Part shown: piece by piece, positions 15,157 through 23,965 of the stretch
Numbering within the stretch: the first letter of the stretch is position 1
How the letters are laid out: each line of letters opens with the position of its first letter
Source of the DNA: Chloroflexota bacterium
GTDB taxonomy: Bacteria; Chloroflexota; Anaerolineae; Anaerolineales; Anaerolineaceae
Assembly (NCBI GenBank): GCA_029265085.1
Contig: JAJUJY010000040.1
Span: forward strand, 1 to 29,550
Direction: 5' to 3'
Length of the DNA stretch: 29,550 nucleotides
Position numbers and translations under genes: made by a program
The notes under the pieces: generated by a model
Told to the model about the DNA's origin: nothing
The model's database searches: none
Seen by the model: the letters and a program-made list of their open reading frames with translations, nothing else

Positions 15157-16950
15157 ATGACCCAAACCCATGTATTTGATGTGATCATTGTCGGCGGTGG
15201 TGGAGCCGGTTTAATGGCTGCAATGTACGCCTCACGCGGGGCAAAAACCGCCGTACTGTCCAAGCTCTATCCAACACGCTCCCACACGGGTGCGGCACAA
15301 GGCGGTATCGGTGCCGCATTAAGCAACTTAGAAGAAGACCATTGGGAATGGCATGCCTTTGATACTGTAAAAGGCAGTGATTATTTGGGCGATCAGGACG
15401 CAATTGATTTCATGTGCGAACAAGCAGTCCAATCCGTTTATGACCTGGAGCATTTTGGGCTGCCATTTTCTCGCACAGCCGATGGACGGATTGCCCAACG
15501 CCCATTTGGCGGCCACACCAATAATGTGACGAAGAAACCTGTCCGGCGTTCCTGCTATGCTGCAGACCGGACCGGACACATGATCCTGCAAACGCTATAC
15601 CAGCAGTGCATTAAAAACGGCATACGCTTCTTTGATGAATTTCAAGTACTCGACCTGTTATTAAATCATAGCGCAGTGGCCGGGCTGGTTGCTGTTGAAT
15701 TGGCGACGGGTGAATTGCATGTTTTCCAGGCCAAAGCCGTTGTGTTTGCTACCGGCGGCCATGGGCGTATCTGGGAAATCACCTCCAATGCGTATGCATA
15801 CACCGGGGATGGGGTAGCCATCACCGTCCGGCGCGGAATCCCCACCGAAGATATGGAATTTTTCCAATTCCACCCAACAGGCATTTACCGCCTGGGAATC
15901 CTGATTACCGAAGCAGTGCGCGGTGAGGGAGGAATTTTAATCAACGGGAAGGGTGAACGCTTTATGGAGCGTTATGCACCCACGATCAAAGATCTTGCCT
16001 CCCGAGATGTAATTAGCCGCTCGATCTACCTGGAAATTCAGGAAGGACGCGGGATTAATGGCAAAAATTACATGTACTTAGACGCGCGCCCAGAAATCAT
16101 CAACAAATACGCAGAACTGGATAACCGTACTCGCCCAGACGGTTCTCCTTACAGGGTGACAGCAGAAGAAATTCTTTCAAAAATTCCGGATATTGCAGAT
16201 TTTTGCCGGACCTATCTTGGGGTAGATCCAGTCAAAGAACCGATGCCTATCCAGCCTACAGCACACTACGCAATGGGCGGCATCCCGACCAATATGTATG
16301 GTGAAGTGGTAATTGACTCCAACAATACGGTTTTACCCGGTTTATACGCCGCCGGTGAATGTGCTTGCGTTTCGGTTCATGGTGCAAACCGGTTAGGAAC
16401 CAATTCCCTGGTGGACTTAATTGTGTTTGGCAAACATGCAGGCATACGGGCAGCCGAATATGCCAACGGTTCCATGAGCCAGCCCTTACCGGACGACCCA
16501 ACCGGTTTTGCCCGCCAACAAATCGCCAATATGATGAACGGCAAAGGTACTGAAAAGGCCTCCCAAATCAGCCGTGATATGAAAAAATTAATGTTCGATG
16601 ATGTTGGTGTTTTCCGCACAGATGAAGGACTGGCCAGGGCAGTGAGCCAACTCCAGGAATTGCGCCAGCGGTTTACCCAGGTAAAGGTCGGCGACAGCAG
16701 CAAAGTCTTTAACACAGAATTGCTTAACACCTGGGAATTAGGCAATATGCTCGATCTGGCATTAATCACAACCGTTTCAGCTTTAGAGCGCAAAGAAAGC
16801 CGCGGCGCACATGCCCGCGAAGATTACCCCCGCCGTGATGATGCGAACTGGCTAAAACATACACTGGCCTGGTTAGAGGGCGATCAAGTCCGCCTGGACT
16901 ATAAACCCGTGGTAATCACGCATTACCAGCCTAAAGAACGGACGTACTAA
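15157..16950 (+). CDS. sdhA: Succinate dehydrogenase flavoprotein subunit
   Basis: This catalytic subunit of 597 residues oxidises succinate to fumarate with covalent FAD. It shows the N-terminal dinucleotide motif GGGGAG (13-18) and the FAD-linking motif [10 protein letters not shown] with His43. Substrate-site segments include [15 protein letters not shown] and HYAMGGIP, and [13 protein letters not shown] binds FAD near the C-terminal third. All expected key residues are present. AAGGAG precedes the ATG. It is third in sdhCDAB, with only short gaps on both sides. Confidence 0.94.
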   Translation: MTQTHVFDVIIVGGGGAGLMAAMYASRGAKTAVLSKLYPTRSHTGAAQGGIGAALSNLEEDHWEWHAFDTVKGSDYLGDQDAIDFMCEQAVQSVYDLEHFGLPFSRTADGRIAQRPFGGHTNNVTKKPVRRSCYAADRTGHMILQTLYQQCIKNGIRFFDEFQVLDLLLNHSAVAGLVAVELATGELHVFQAKAVVFATGGHGRIWEITSNAYAYTGDGVAITVRRGIPTEDMEFFQFHPTGIYRLGILITEAVRGEGGILINGKGERFMERYAPTIKDLASRDVISRSIYLEIQEGRGINGKNYMYLDARPEIINKYAELDNRTRPDGSPYRVTAEEILSKIPDIADFCRTYLGVDPVKEPMPIQPTAHYAMGGIPTNMYGEVVIDSNNTVLPGLYAAGECACVSVHGANRLGTNSLVDLIVFGKHAGIRAAEYANGSMSQPLPDDPTGFARQQIANMMNGKGTEKASQISRDMKKLMFDDVGVFRTDEGLARAVSQLQELRQRFTQVKVGDSSKVFNTELLNTWELGNMLDLALITTVSALERKESRGAHAREDYPRRDDANWLKHTLAWLEGDQVRLDYKPVVITHYQPKERTY

Positions 16951-16961
16951 GGAGGGTTGCC

Positions 16962-17672
16962 ATGCAAGTTCGCTTAAAAATCTTACGTTTTCAACCTGAG
17001 AAAGATAAAAAGCCTCGTTATGATATTTTTACCGTTGAGGCTGAGCCTACCGACCGTGTTTTAGATTTATTAGAGTACGTTCGCGGTGATGTGGATGGTA
17101 CGCTTGCATTCCGGCGATCTTGTGCTCACGGTGTTTGTGGATCGGATGCAATGCGCATCAACGGGCGAAACGCATTGGCCTGCAAAATTTTGGTTCGCGA
17201 TTTAGGCACTTCGGACATAACGGTTGAGCCTTTGCTTGGGTTACCCATCCTCAAGGACTTAATCGTTGATATGGAACCATTTTTTGACCATTACCGTTCT
17301 GTAATGCCCTACTTAATCAACGAGGAACCGCTGCCAGAGGATGGCAAAGAACGTTTGCAATCGACTGATGAACGCGAACGCTTTGATGACACCACCAAGT
17401 GTATCTTATGCGCTGCCTGCACAACCTCTTGCCCTTCCTTCTGGTCCAATGAGCAATATGTTGGTCCGGCTGCAATTGTCAATGCACACCGTTTTGTTTT
17501 TGACAGCCGCGATCGTGGCGCTGTAGAACGGCTGGAAGTATTGAATGAGCAAATGGGCGTCTGGCGCTGCCGGACTGCTTTCAACTGCACCGAAGCCTGC
17601 CCGCGTGAGATAAAAATCACCCAGGCAATAGCAGAAGTAAAAAAGGTCATCCAAACCGGCAAAATCGAATAA
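16962..17672 (+). CDS. sdhB: Succinate dehydrogenase iron-sulfur subunit
   Basis: This protein of 236 residues carries three Fe-S clusters. The [2Fe-2S] motif is C54-x4-C59-x2-D62-x11-C74: the third ligand is Asp instead of Cys, as also known in E. coli SdhB. The [4Fe-4S]/[3Fe-4S] ligands are CILCAACTTSCP (147, 150, 153, 157) and CRTAFNCTEACP (203, 209, 213). It relays electrons from FAD to quinone. It has a strong SD (AAGGAGGG) and is the last gene of the operon, followed by a terminator. Confidence 0.94.
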   Translation: MQVRLKILRFQPEKDKKPRYDIFTVEAEPTDRVLDLLEYVRGDVDGTLAFRRSCAHGVCGSDAMRINGRNALACKILVRDLGTSDITVEPLLGLPILKDLIVDMEPFFDHYRSVMPYLINEEPLPEDGKERLQSTDERERFDDTTKCILCAACTTSCPSFWSNEQYVGPAAIVNAHRFVFDSRDRGAVERLEVLNEQMGVWRCRTAFNCTEACPREIKITQAIAEVKKVIQTGKIE

Positions 17673-17694
17673 ATTAATAGATTCCATCACCTGT

Positions 17695-17729
17695 ACAGGC
17701 TGCAGAATGAAACTTGCAGCCTGTTTTTT
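17695..17729 (+). terminator. Terminator of the sdhCDAB operon
   Basis: A 10-bp stem ACAGGCTGCA/TGCAGCCTGT (17695-17704 with 17715-17724) has a 10-nt loop and six T. It lies 22 nt after the sdhB stop codon. Confidence 0.85.
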
Positions 17730-17812
17730 ATTAAGGTGTGTTTTTTTCTGAATTAATGAGTGCCGATCATTACAATCTGCCTGTTTCATACGCACGAGGG
17801 ATCAAAATTTTG

Positions 17813-17818
17813 TATAAT
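17813..17818 (+). promoter_or_regulatory. -10 box for the ABM-like gene
   Basis: A perfect TATAAT preceded directly by TG. No good -35 is visible at 16-18 nt, so it may depend on the TG extension. The gene's AGGAGGG lies about 28 nt downstream. Confidence 0.4.
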
Positions 17819-17856
17819 CAAATTAAGGAAGGGTATCTTTCTGAAAGGAGGGAGCC

Positions 17857-18150
17857 ATGTATGTAACGATATTGAGTGGCCATGTTACCCATGAAAATTG
17901 GGTCCCCCTGCAAAAATCCTTTGAGAAAGTTGTCAGGCATCCCCCACATGGGCTGCTTCAATCATTTCTGGTGCAAAGCAAAGATGATCCAACCCTTTGG
18001 CAAATTATGTCCGTTTGGCATAATCTGGAAGCCTTTGAAAAAGCTGAAGAAGAAAAAACTGCCCATATTTGTGTGCAGCTATTCTGTGATGCAGGCAGCG
18101 TGCCCAGCCGGCGCGGATTTTCAGTGGTTGAACGTTATCTTAAAATCTAA
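17857..18150 (+). CDS. Small ABM-fold (antibiotic biosynthesis monooxygenase-like) protein
   Basis: This protein of 97 residues has the ferredoxin-like alpha/beta pattern of the ABM superfamily (beta strand YVTILSGHV, helix with W15 and F22, strand LQSFLVQSKDD, strand LWQIMSVWHNLEAFEKAEEE). In the family the conserved Trp after LWQI-type strands is structural. Functions range from quinol monooxygenases to heme-degrading enzymes and unknown roles, so no substrate is assigned. AAAGGAGGG lies 5 nt before the ATG. The next gene starts 18 nt later, suggesting cotranscription with the amidohydrolase. Confidence 0.6.
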   Translation: MYVTILSGHVTHENWVPLQKSFEKVVRHPPHGLLQSFLVQSKDDPTLWQIMSVWHNLEAFEKAEEEKTAHICVQLFCDAGSVPSRRGFSVVERYLKI

Positions 18151-18168
18151 ACACACCCACCGACCACA

Positions 18169-18900
18169 ATGAATGATTTATTAACGCGCCTTATTGAACT
18201 GGAATCCGAGGTAAAATATCGAACACCGCCGGGTGCCGGAGAACGTGATTTTCGATATACCCAAGGGAAAATCCCTGTTTTAATTTCTGCACCGCATGGA
18301 GCAGCTCATTTTCGCGATGGGCGTACCAAAGAGGAAGATGAATACACGGCGGGACTAAGCCGTTTGATCGGCGAACAGACCGGTGCGCATGTCTTATACA
18401 CATACCGCCAGTCTGATGTTGACTCTAATTGGTATCCCAATACGCTTTACAAACAAACTCTTAAAACAGTCATTGAGCGATCCGGAATCAATTTCGTGAT
18501 CGACCTTCACGGGTGCGCTGCTTCCCGTGATTTTGGTATTGGACTTGGCACCATGCATGGGTATAGCTGTCCGAAACACAGTCATATAATTCTCAAAGTT
18601 TTTTCTCAAAATGGTTACCACGAAGGCGGACTCAGGTTTTCGCGCGTTGATGTTGATCAGACTTTTTCCGGCAGCGGCGGACAAAGGCAGGAAACAATCA
18701 CTTCGTATGTCTCTCAAATATTGCATATTCCAGCTGTACAAATCGAGCTAAACGCATTCTTAAGGGTAGTACGGCGTTTACCCGAGGCATCTGTCCGAGA
18801 TCCTTTTGAAGGAGATCTTCAACACATTTTACAAACCATCAAAATGCTCTCCCAATTGGTGCTGGTATTGGCTGAAAAGGTTGTTAAAAATCAAAATTAA
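18169..18900 (+). CDS. N-formylglutamate amidohydrolase family protein
   Basis: This protein of 243 residues belongs to the FGase family of zinc amidohydrolases. The first metal-ligand region is ISAPHGAAHFRDG (family pattern PHxG) and the second is FVIDLHGC (family DxHG). A third, VQIELNA, ends the core. N-formylglutamate deformylase is the name-giving activity, but many members have unknown substrates, and no histidine-catabolism genes are nearby. The start ATG at 18169 has no clear SD and may rely on the ABM gene upstream. A weak terminator follows at about 19047. Confidence 0.72.
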   Translation: MNDLLTRLIELESEVKYRTPPGAGERDFRYTQGKIPVLISAPHGAAHFRDGRTKEEDEYTAGLSRLIGEQTGAHVLYTYRQSDVDSNWYPNTLYKQTLKTVIERSGINFVIDLHGCAASRDFGIGLGTMHGYSCPKHSHIILKVFSQNGYHEGGLRFSRVDVDQTFSGSGGQRQETITSYVSQILHIPAVQIELNAFLRVVRRLPEASVRDPFEGDLQHILQTIKMLSQLVLVLAEKVVKNQN

Positions 18901-19230
18901 GGTAAAATCATTTCTGAAATCATCTTGTGGTTTGACAAGATCGGATATAATAGTTCAAAATCACGTTGCTATTATTTATCTTTTCCCAGATTTGGCAGAA
19001 GATTTGGAAACATTTTGGGCGCAAAATCCCCGTACAAGCGATAATCCTCCAACCCTCCATTAAGAAAGGGTCGGAGTTGTTTGTTTTTGGTTCAATAACA
19101 TTAACTCATTAATAGCCATACCACTGAATGAAAATTCAGAGAGATTCATTGCTTCTTACCGATAATATTTCGCGTACGACCAATCAAGGTATTGGAAATT
19201 TTGTTTAACAGGTATTAGAAAACCATCAAT
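18901..19230. other. 330-nt intergenic region upstream of the SNF2 gene
   Basis: No convincing gene is present. At 19047-19076 a 9-bp stem with one mismatch is followed by a T-rich stretch and may end the amidohydrolase transcript. A TATAAT occurs at about 18955 with only 8 nt to an upstream TTGACA, which is too close for a sigma70 pair. A short hairpin CTGAAT-GAAA-ATTCAG is at 19124-19139. A weak -10-like TATTAG lies at 19213, 12 nt before the SNF2 start codon. Confidence 0.5.
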
Positions 19231-21879
19231 ATGTGGGTCTTACACGCACACTGGCAGCCGCCGCACCGCCCCGCAGACCCGGGTGGTATCCTTTTTTGGG
19301 CTGAAACGCCCGAAGGGTCCCCATTACCGCGCTTGCGTGGGCAGCTACCGAAAAAATTTTCACCGCACGAGCATTCCTTCTGTTTGCAGCCGGAGATGAT
19401 TCGCCAACGCATTGGCGCTGGCACACCCCTGGATGACGCCGAAGTGGTTTATGCGCGCATGCGCTTGCCAAGCACCCGAACCGGTCCTTTGCCCTCGCCA
19501 GAACTAAACCATGCCTGGGAGTTGGACCTTGAAACCCCTCCATTTTTAGCCCCCTGGATTATTCATGGGTTGTGGCTGCCTGCAGGGAAAGCCTTTGGCG
19601 TATTAGCCAATTTACCCCTCGAAAGTGTAACCAGCGGATTCATTTTAGGCCAAGATGCCCGTTACTGGCAGTCAGTTTGCAGTTTTGTCTTAGAAACCCT
19701 GGCTGAGCAAAAAATTCTGCCGGTTTTGGTACAGGCAAATGCCAAAGGCGATCAGTATTATGCGCGCTGGCAGCCCGTTTTAGACGGTCCGCGAGATGGC
19801 ACACGATTAGCCGTACTTGAACGCGCTATGCCGCCGGTCTGCCGCTGCGAAAGTATTACAACCAGCGCCAAAGTGCCTGCTCCCCCGCCGAATACACCTC
19901 GGGCACTATTGGATAGCTTTCTCAAAATCATGTGCGACTCACTGGCCCGTTCCTGGGGAAGGTCAAAACTACCGGTTTTGATCATGGATCGGGAAAACAC
20001 CCTGGATTTGTGGCTGTCCGCTTTATTCCAACCCGACCCACGGGTTAAAGCCTCCGAAAATCAGCTGCGTTCGCTCCATCTTAGCCTGCGTGCCTGGATG
20101 CGTAATTTACATGCCGCAGGAGATGACTATTTCCGAATTGGTTTTCGCCTGGAAGCCCCCGGACCCGTTGCCCCTGGTGAAGAAATACCCAACTGGCAGA
20201 TGCATTTTCTACTGCAATCCAAAGATGATCCCAGCCTGATTATCCCTGCGGAAGAAATTTGGTTCCGGACAGAGGCAGAATTAGCCAGTATTCACAAAAA
20301 GTTAGAAAAAACACAAGATAAGCTGCTGGCTGGTTTAGGCTATGCAGCACGCTTATTTTCGCCGATTTTAACCAGCCTGCAGGCTCGCCATCCAACCGGC
20401 CTGGATCTAGATACTGATTCCGCCTATAAATTCCTCCGTGAAGCTGCCCCACTCCTCGAACAAGCTGGCTTTTGTTTGATCGTTCCTCCGTGGTGGAATC
20501 AACGCGGTTCACGGCTTGGCGTTCGTGTCAAGTTAACCCCACGCAGTAGTGATCCCATCCAAATATCAAACAATCCGAAGTTGGGTTTGAATGCATTGGT
20601 GCATTTTGAATGGGAATTAGCCCTGGGCGAAACAACCCTGACCCGCGCTGAATTTGAAGAATTAGCAGCGCTAAAGACCCCTCTGGTTCAGGTGCGCGGT
20701 GAATGGGTGCAATTGGATACAGAGCAGGTAGAAGCCGCTATCCGCTTCTGGGAAAAACAGCAACATTCTGGCGAAATGAAACTCATCGAAGCTGCACAGC
20801 TGGCCTTAGGCAGTGATTCTGCTCACGGCCTCCCGCTGGATGATGTACAAGCAGAAGGCTGGGTGAAAGACTGGCTGGAAAACCTGAGCGACAATCAACG
20901 GCTGACAGAATTATCCCAACCGCAAGGACTGGATGGCACACTACGGCCATACCAACGTTTTGGTTATTCCTGGCTGGCGTTCTTCCGGCAATGGGGCTTA
21001 GGAGCCATTTTGGCGGATGATATGGGCCTCGGTAAAACCATCCAGGCGCTTTCACTGCTTATGTACGAAAAAGAAACCTTCGGCAGATTACCTGGACCAG
21101 TTTTATTGGTTTGCCCTACCTCTGTGGTCACTAACTGGGAACGCGAAGTACGTCGATTTACTCCCGGATTAAAGACACTGGTACACCAGGGACCGAACCG
21201 GTTAAGAGGGGATGAGTTTATAAAAGCAGCAAAAACCGTAGATCTGGTGTTTACCAGTTACGCCTTGCTGCGCATGGATCAGGAAACGATTCAAAATGTC
21301 AAATGGTATGGAACCATCCTGGATGAAGCGCAGAATATCAAGAATCCCTCTGCAAAACAGACCCAGGCTGCCCGCAAATTACGCACTGATTTCCGCTTTG
21401 CGCTAACCGGCACGCCGGTTGAAAACCGGTTGACAGAACTCTGGTCGATTATGCAATTCTTAAATCCGGGATATCTTGGCCCGTTGGAAAGGTTCCGCAG
21501 GGATTACGTGGTTCCAATTGAACGTTTTGGAGACCCCGATGCAACCACCCGGCTTCGTGAGATGGTCAGTCCATTCATCTTACGTCGGCTAAAAACAGAT
21601 CCGCGGGTCATTCAGGATTTGCCGGAAAAAATTGAAATCAAAGATTTTATCAATTTGAGCGAAGAACAGGCCACCCTTTACGAAGCTGTGGTTCAGGATT
21701 CCTTGCGAAAGGTAGCCGAAAGCGAAGGAATTGCCCGCCGCGGACAGGTTTTGACCATGCTAATGCAGCTGAAACAAGTCTGCAACCACCCGGCGCAATT
21801 TCTGCACGAAGCTCCAGAAAACGCGGAACGCGGCTTAAGGTCCAATGGACGGTCCGGGAAACTCAGCCGGTTAATCTAA
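19231..21879 (+). CDS. SNF2/SWI2 helicase, N-terminal and first helicase lobe (gene interrupted)
   Basis: These 882 residues form a bacterial SNF2-family ATPase up to the end of the first RecA-like lobe. The N-terminal ~500 residues match the DUF3670-type extension of bacterial SNF2 proteins. Motif I ADDMGLGKT is near residue 596, motif II DEAQ at 698-701 and motif III ALTGTPVENR follows. The frame then ends at TAA (21877-21879) just after GRSGKLSRLI, where intact relatives continue into the second lobe. The next codon is ATG in the same frame and the missing motifs follow immediately, so a single nonsense change (or sequencing error) split one ORF of about 1,050 codons. As shown, this fragment could bind ATP but lacks lobe 2. 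Confidence 0.8.
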   Translation: MWVLHAHWQPPHRPADPGGILFWAETPEGSPLPRLRGQLPKKFSPHEHSFCLQPEMIRQRIGAGTPLDDAEVVYARMRLPSTRTGPLPSPELNHAWELDLETPPFLAPWIIHGLWLPAGKAFGVLANLPLESVTSGFILGQDARYWQSVCSFVLETLAEQKILPVLVQANAKGDQYYARWQPVLDGPRDGTRLAVLERAMPPVCRCESITTSAKVPAPPPNTPRALLDSFLKIMCDSLARSWGRSKLPVLIMDRENTLDLWLSALFQPDPRVKASENQLRSLHLSLRAWMRNLHAAGDDYFRIGFRLEAPGPVAPGEEIPNWQMHFLLQSKDDPSLIIPAEEIWFRTEAELASIHKKLEKTQDKLLAGLGYAARLFSPILTSLQARHPTGLDLDTDSAYKFLREAAPLLEQAGFCLIVPPWWNQRGSRLGVRVKLTPRSSDPIQISNNPKLGLNALVHFEWELALGETTLTRAEFEELAALKTPLVQVRGEWVQLDTEQVEAAIRFWEKQQHSGEMKLIEAAQLALGSDSAHGLPLDDVQAEGWVKDWLENLSDNQRLTELSQPQGLDGTLRPYQRFGYSWLAFFRQWGLGAILADDMGLGKTIQALSLLMYEKETFGRLPGPVLLVCPTSVVTNWEREVRRFTPGLKTLVHQGPNRLRGDEFIKAAKTVDLVFTSYALLRMDQETIQNVKWYGTILDEAQNIKNPSAKQTQAARKLRTDFRFALTGTPVENRLTELWSIMQFLNPGYLGPLERFRRDYVVPIERFGDPDATTRLREMVSPFILRRLKTDPRVIQDLPEKIEIKDFINLSEEQATLYEAVVQDSLRKVAESEGIARRGQVLTMLMQLKQVCNHPAQFLHEAPENAERGLRSNGRSGKLSRLI

Positions 21880-22380
21880 ATGTTGGAAGAGCTGCTCTCC
21901 ACAGGAGACCGCGCCTTAGTATTTACCCAATTTGCGGAAATGGGGCACATTCTTTCGAACTTCCTACCTGAGGTTTTAGGCTGCCCGGTACTGTATCTCC
22001 ACGGCGGCACCCCCGCAGCCTTGCGCGATCAAATGGTCCGCCGGTTCCAGGATGAAGAAAATGGGCCGCCTATTTTTATCCTCTCGCTCAAAGCAGGCGG
22101 CCTGGGATTGAATCTGACCCGTGCCAGCCACGTATTCCACTTCGACCGCTGGTGGAATCCTGCCGTTGAAGACCAGGCAACAGACCGCGCCTTTCGGATT
22201 GGTCAAATTCAAAACGTACAGGTGCATAAATTTATTGCCTCCGGCACATTAGAAGAGCGCATCGACGAGATGATCGAATCGAAAAAAGGATTGGCAAATG
22301 CTGTTTTGGGCAGCGGCGAAGAATGGCTGACCGAATTATCTACGGATGAATTACGCGAATTGGTCATGCTGCGCAAATGA
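21880..22380 (+). CDS. SNF2/SWI2 helicase, second lobe (continuation after in-frame stop)
   Basis: These 166 residues continue in the same frame as the preceding fragment. Motif IV region [13 protein letters not shown], motif [15 protein letters not shown] and motif [12 protein letters not shown] complete a SNF2 ATPase (arginine fingers included), and the family ending [14 protein letters not shown] is present. The ATG directly abuts the upstream TAA, and no SD sequence is visible nearby. Independent translation would require reinitiation or readthrough. It is otherwise intact, showing no other stop or frameshift, which suggests a recent mutation, an assembly error, or a functional split. The SWIM gene starts 9 nt later. 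Confidence 0.75.
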   Translation: MLEELLSTGDRALVFTQFAEMGHILSNFLPEVLGCPVLYLHGGTPAALRDQMVRRFQDEENGPPIFILSLKAGGLGLNLTRASHVFHFDRWWNPAVEDQATDRAFRIGQIQNVQVHKFIASGTLEERIDEMIESKKGLANAVLGSGEEWLTELSTDELRELVMLRK

Positions 22381-22389
22381 GGAAATACC

Positions 22390-23301
22390 ATGGTAGATGA
22401 TCGAAATGGATCTTGGGGATGGGGCATGAATCCTCGCCGGGTGCGAGGCGGCATTAAAGCCCGCAGCGAAAAAGGGGATTTTGCCAGAAATTGGTGGGCC
22501 AGGCGCTGGATTCAGGCAATGGAGCAGTTGACCAACCCTACCCGCGTACAGCGTGGACAGCATTACGCTCGCTTAGGCCAGGTTGTATCTTTAGAAGAAA
22601 CCAAAGACGGCGTCATTGCTCTGGTGCAAGGAACCAGGCCCAAACCATATAAAGTAACCATCCGGTTGATCCCTTTATCACCACGGCAGTGGAATAAAGT
22701 ATTAGATGTTCTGTCGGATCAGGCAATATTTGCAGCTCAATTGTTGGCGGGCGAAATGCCTGAAGATATTGAAGAAGCTTTTTCTGCCGCAGGGGTTAGC
22801 CTTTTCCCTCAAAACACCCATGATTTATTAACCAATTGCACCTGCCCGGATAAAGCCAATCCCTGTAAACATGTGGCTGCGGCTCATTACATCCTCGGCG
22901 AGCGCTTTGACGAAGACCCGTTTTTGTTATTCCGGATGCGCGGGCGATCACAAACCCAGGTTTTAGACGCTTTACGCAGACGGCGTATGGGCGAAATAAA
23001 ACCCCCTGCCCTTCAAGAAACTACAAGGGAGAAAGCCGAAGACGGTATACCCCGGCTGGAAAACACATTGGATCGATTCTGGGTAATGGGGCCAGAAATG
23101 CCCGCTTATTCAGTCCAGGTAAAAACACCTGCTATCCCTCAACCGATCTTAAAACGGCTCGGTGAGCCGGATGTAACCACCGATGTCAAACTTCAAGGCC
23201 AGCTTGAGGACGCATATAATGCCATCAGCCAGTTTGCTTTGCTGTTAGCTTATGGTGATATCAACGGAGCCCCGGCTGACGAAGACACCGGAAATAATTA
23301 A
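22390..23301 (+). CDS. SWIM zinc-finger protein
   Basis: This protein of 303 residues has a SWIM zinc-binding motif CTCPDKANPCKH (Cys150, Cys152, Cys159, His161; CxCx6CxH) in its middle. An N-terminal region rich in Arg/Trp (NPRRVRGGIKARS, NWWARRWI) may contact nucleic acid. SWIM proteins next to SNF2 helicases are a recurrent bacterial pairing and probably act together on DNA or chromatin-like complexes. TGAGGAA overlaps the helicase stop codon and serves as SD, so translation is coupled to the helicase. The biological process is not known. Confidence 0.8.
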   Translation: MVDDRNGSWGWGMNPRRVRGGIKARSEKGDFARNWWARRWIQAMEQLTNPTRVQRGQHYARLGQVVSLEETKDGVIALVQGTRPKPYKVTIRLIPLSPRQWNKVLDVLSDQAIFAAQLLAGEMPEDIEEAFSAAGVSLFPQNTHDLLTNCTCPDKANPCKHVAAAHYILGERFDEDPFLLFRMRGRSQTQVLDALRRRRMGEIKPPALQETTREKAEDGIPRLENTLDRFWVMGPEMPAYSVQVKTPAIPQPILKRLGEPDVTTDVKLQGQLEDAYNAISQFALLLAYGDINGAPADEDTGNN

Positions 23302-23308
23302 TTCCTGG

Positions 23309-23584
23309 TCAACGCCATTTAAATAAAGGGCTGGTTAGTCGGCGGAAAAAGCCGGTGATTTCTGGCGCATAAATCAACAAGAAATAGAGACCGACAACAC
23401 CCAATAATGCCAGGAAAAAGATAAAGAAGCTGTTGATCCGCTCTCCAGGTTCAGCAAATATAAATTTAAAAAATGTCACCGCAAGCAAAACAGCTACCCC
23501 AAGGATAATGACCCAAAGCAGCAAAGGTGGAATATTAAAGGGTAAAGGTGGTAATTTGGGCAGTTGTAATGGGCCAGGCAACAT
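23309..23584 (-). CDS. Small membrane protein with two helices
   Basis: This protein of 91 residues has a proline-rich start (LQLPKLPPLPFNIPP) followed by two strongly hydrophobic helices (about 20-42 and 51-72) and a basic tail (FFRRLTSPLFKWR). That predicts both ends on the cytoplasmic side. GAGG lies 5 nt before the ATG. No family was recognised. It lies convergent to the SWIM gene and is monocistronic. Confidence 0.6.
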   Translation of the reverse strand: MLPGPLQLPKLPPLPFNIPPLLLWVIILGVAVLLAVTFFKFIFAEPGERINSFFIFFLALLGVVGLYFLLIYAPEITGFFRRLTSPLFKWR

Positions 23585-23776
23585 CTCAACCTCGCTTATA
23601 GGATTTCAACTTTCACTTATCATAGTAAATATTTTCAAGAAAGTCAAAGTCTTTTCTGAATAAATCCCTGGATTTTCTCATATTCTATACAGTTTCTAAT
23701 TTTTTGGGAAGAATTAATCCACTAAAAAACACTTTTATCTAACCAAACTTTTATTCATCCAATTTTCTTCATTCGC

Positions 23777-23805
23777 TTGACAACCAGTGCTCATGCGGGT
23801 AATAT
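23777..23805 (+). promoter_or_regulatory. Promoter of tRNA-Phe
   Basis: A perfect TTGACA (23777-23782), 17 nt, then TAATAT (23800-23805). Transcription would start about 20 nt before the mature tRNA 5' end. Confidence 0.65.
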
Positions 23806-23830
23806 CACGGAGCATTACAAAATGATGCGC

Positions 23831-23903
23831 GCCGAGATAGCTCAGTTGGTAGAGCACGCGACTGAAAATTGCGGTGTCCTGGGTCCGATTCCCAGTCTCG
23901 GCA
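23831..23903 (+). tRNA. tRNA-Phe (GAA)
   Basis: A complete cloverleaf of 73 nt. The 7-bp acceptor stem is GCCGAGA/TCTCGGC, the D-stem GCTC/GAGC, and the anticodon loop CTGAAAA has anticodon GAA (23864-23866). The T-stem is CTGGG/CCCAG and the discriminator A23903. The 3' CCA is not encoded. It has its own promoter and terminator. Confidence 0.95.
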
Positions 23904-23905
23904 CT

Positions 23906-23936
23906 CAAACACCCCCTTGCGGGGTGTTTGCTTTTT
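23906..23936 (+). terminator. Terminator after tRNA-Phe
   Basis: A 10-bp stem CAAACACCCC/GGGGTGTTTG with a CTTGC loop is followed by CTTTTT. It lies immediately downstream of the tRNA. Confidence 0.85.
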
Positions 23937-23952
23937 AACCCGAAAAATCTGT

Positions 23953-23958
23953 TAGAAT
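23953..23958 (+). promoter_or_regulatory. -10 box of the YabE-like gene, leaderless configuration
   Basis: TAGAAT (5 of 6 to consensus) lies 7 nt before the ATG at 23966. No SD sequence and no strong -35 are visible. The spacing implies the mRNA begins at or near the start codon. Confidence 0.45.
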
Positions 23959-23965
23959 CTCCCTT

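Noticed and set aside
16962..17672. SdhB Cys to Asp change in the [2Fe-2S] site as a defect
   Set aside because: E. coli SdhB carries Asp at the same position and is functional, so this is normal variation.
18941..18960. TTGACA close to TATAAT upstream of the SNF2 gene
   Set aside because: Only 8 nt separate the two hexamers, too short for a sigma70 promoter; no other -35 fits well.
19226..19543. Minus-strand ORFs opposite the SNF2 start
   Set aside because: They are antisense shadows rich in Arg/Gly/Cys, with no SD and no recognisable domain.
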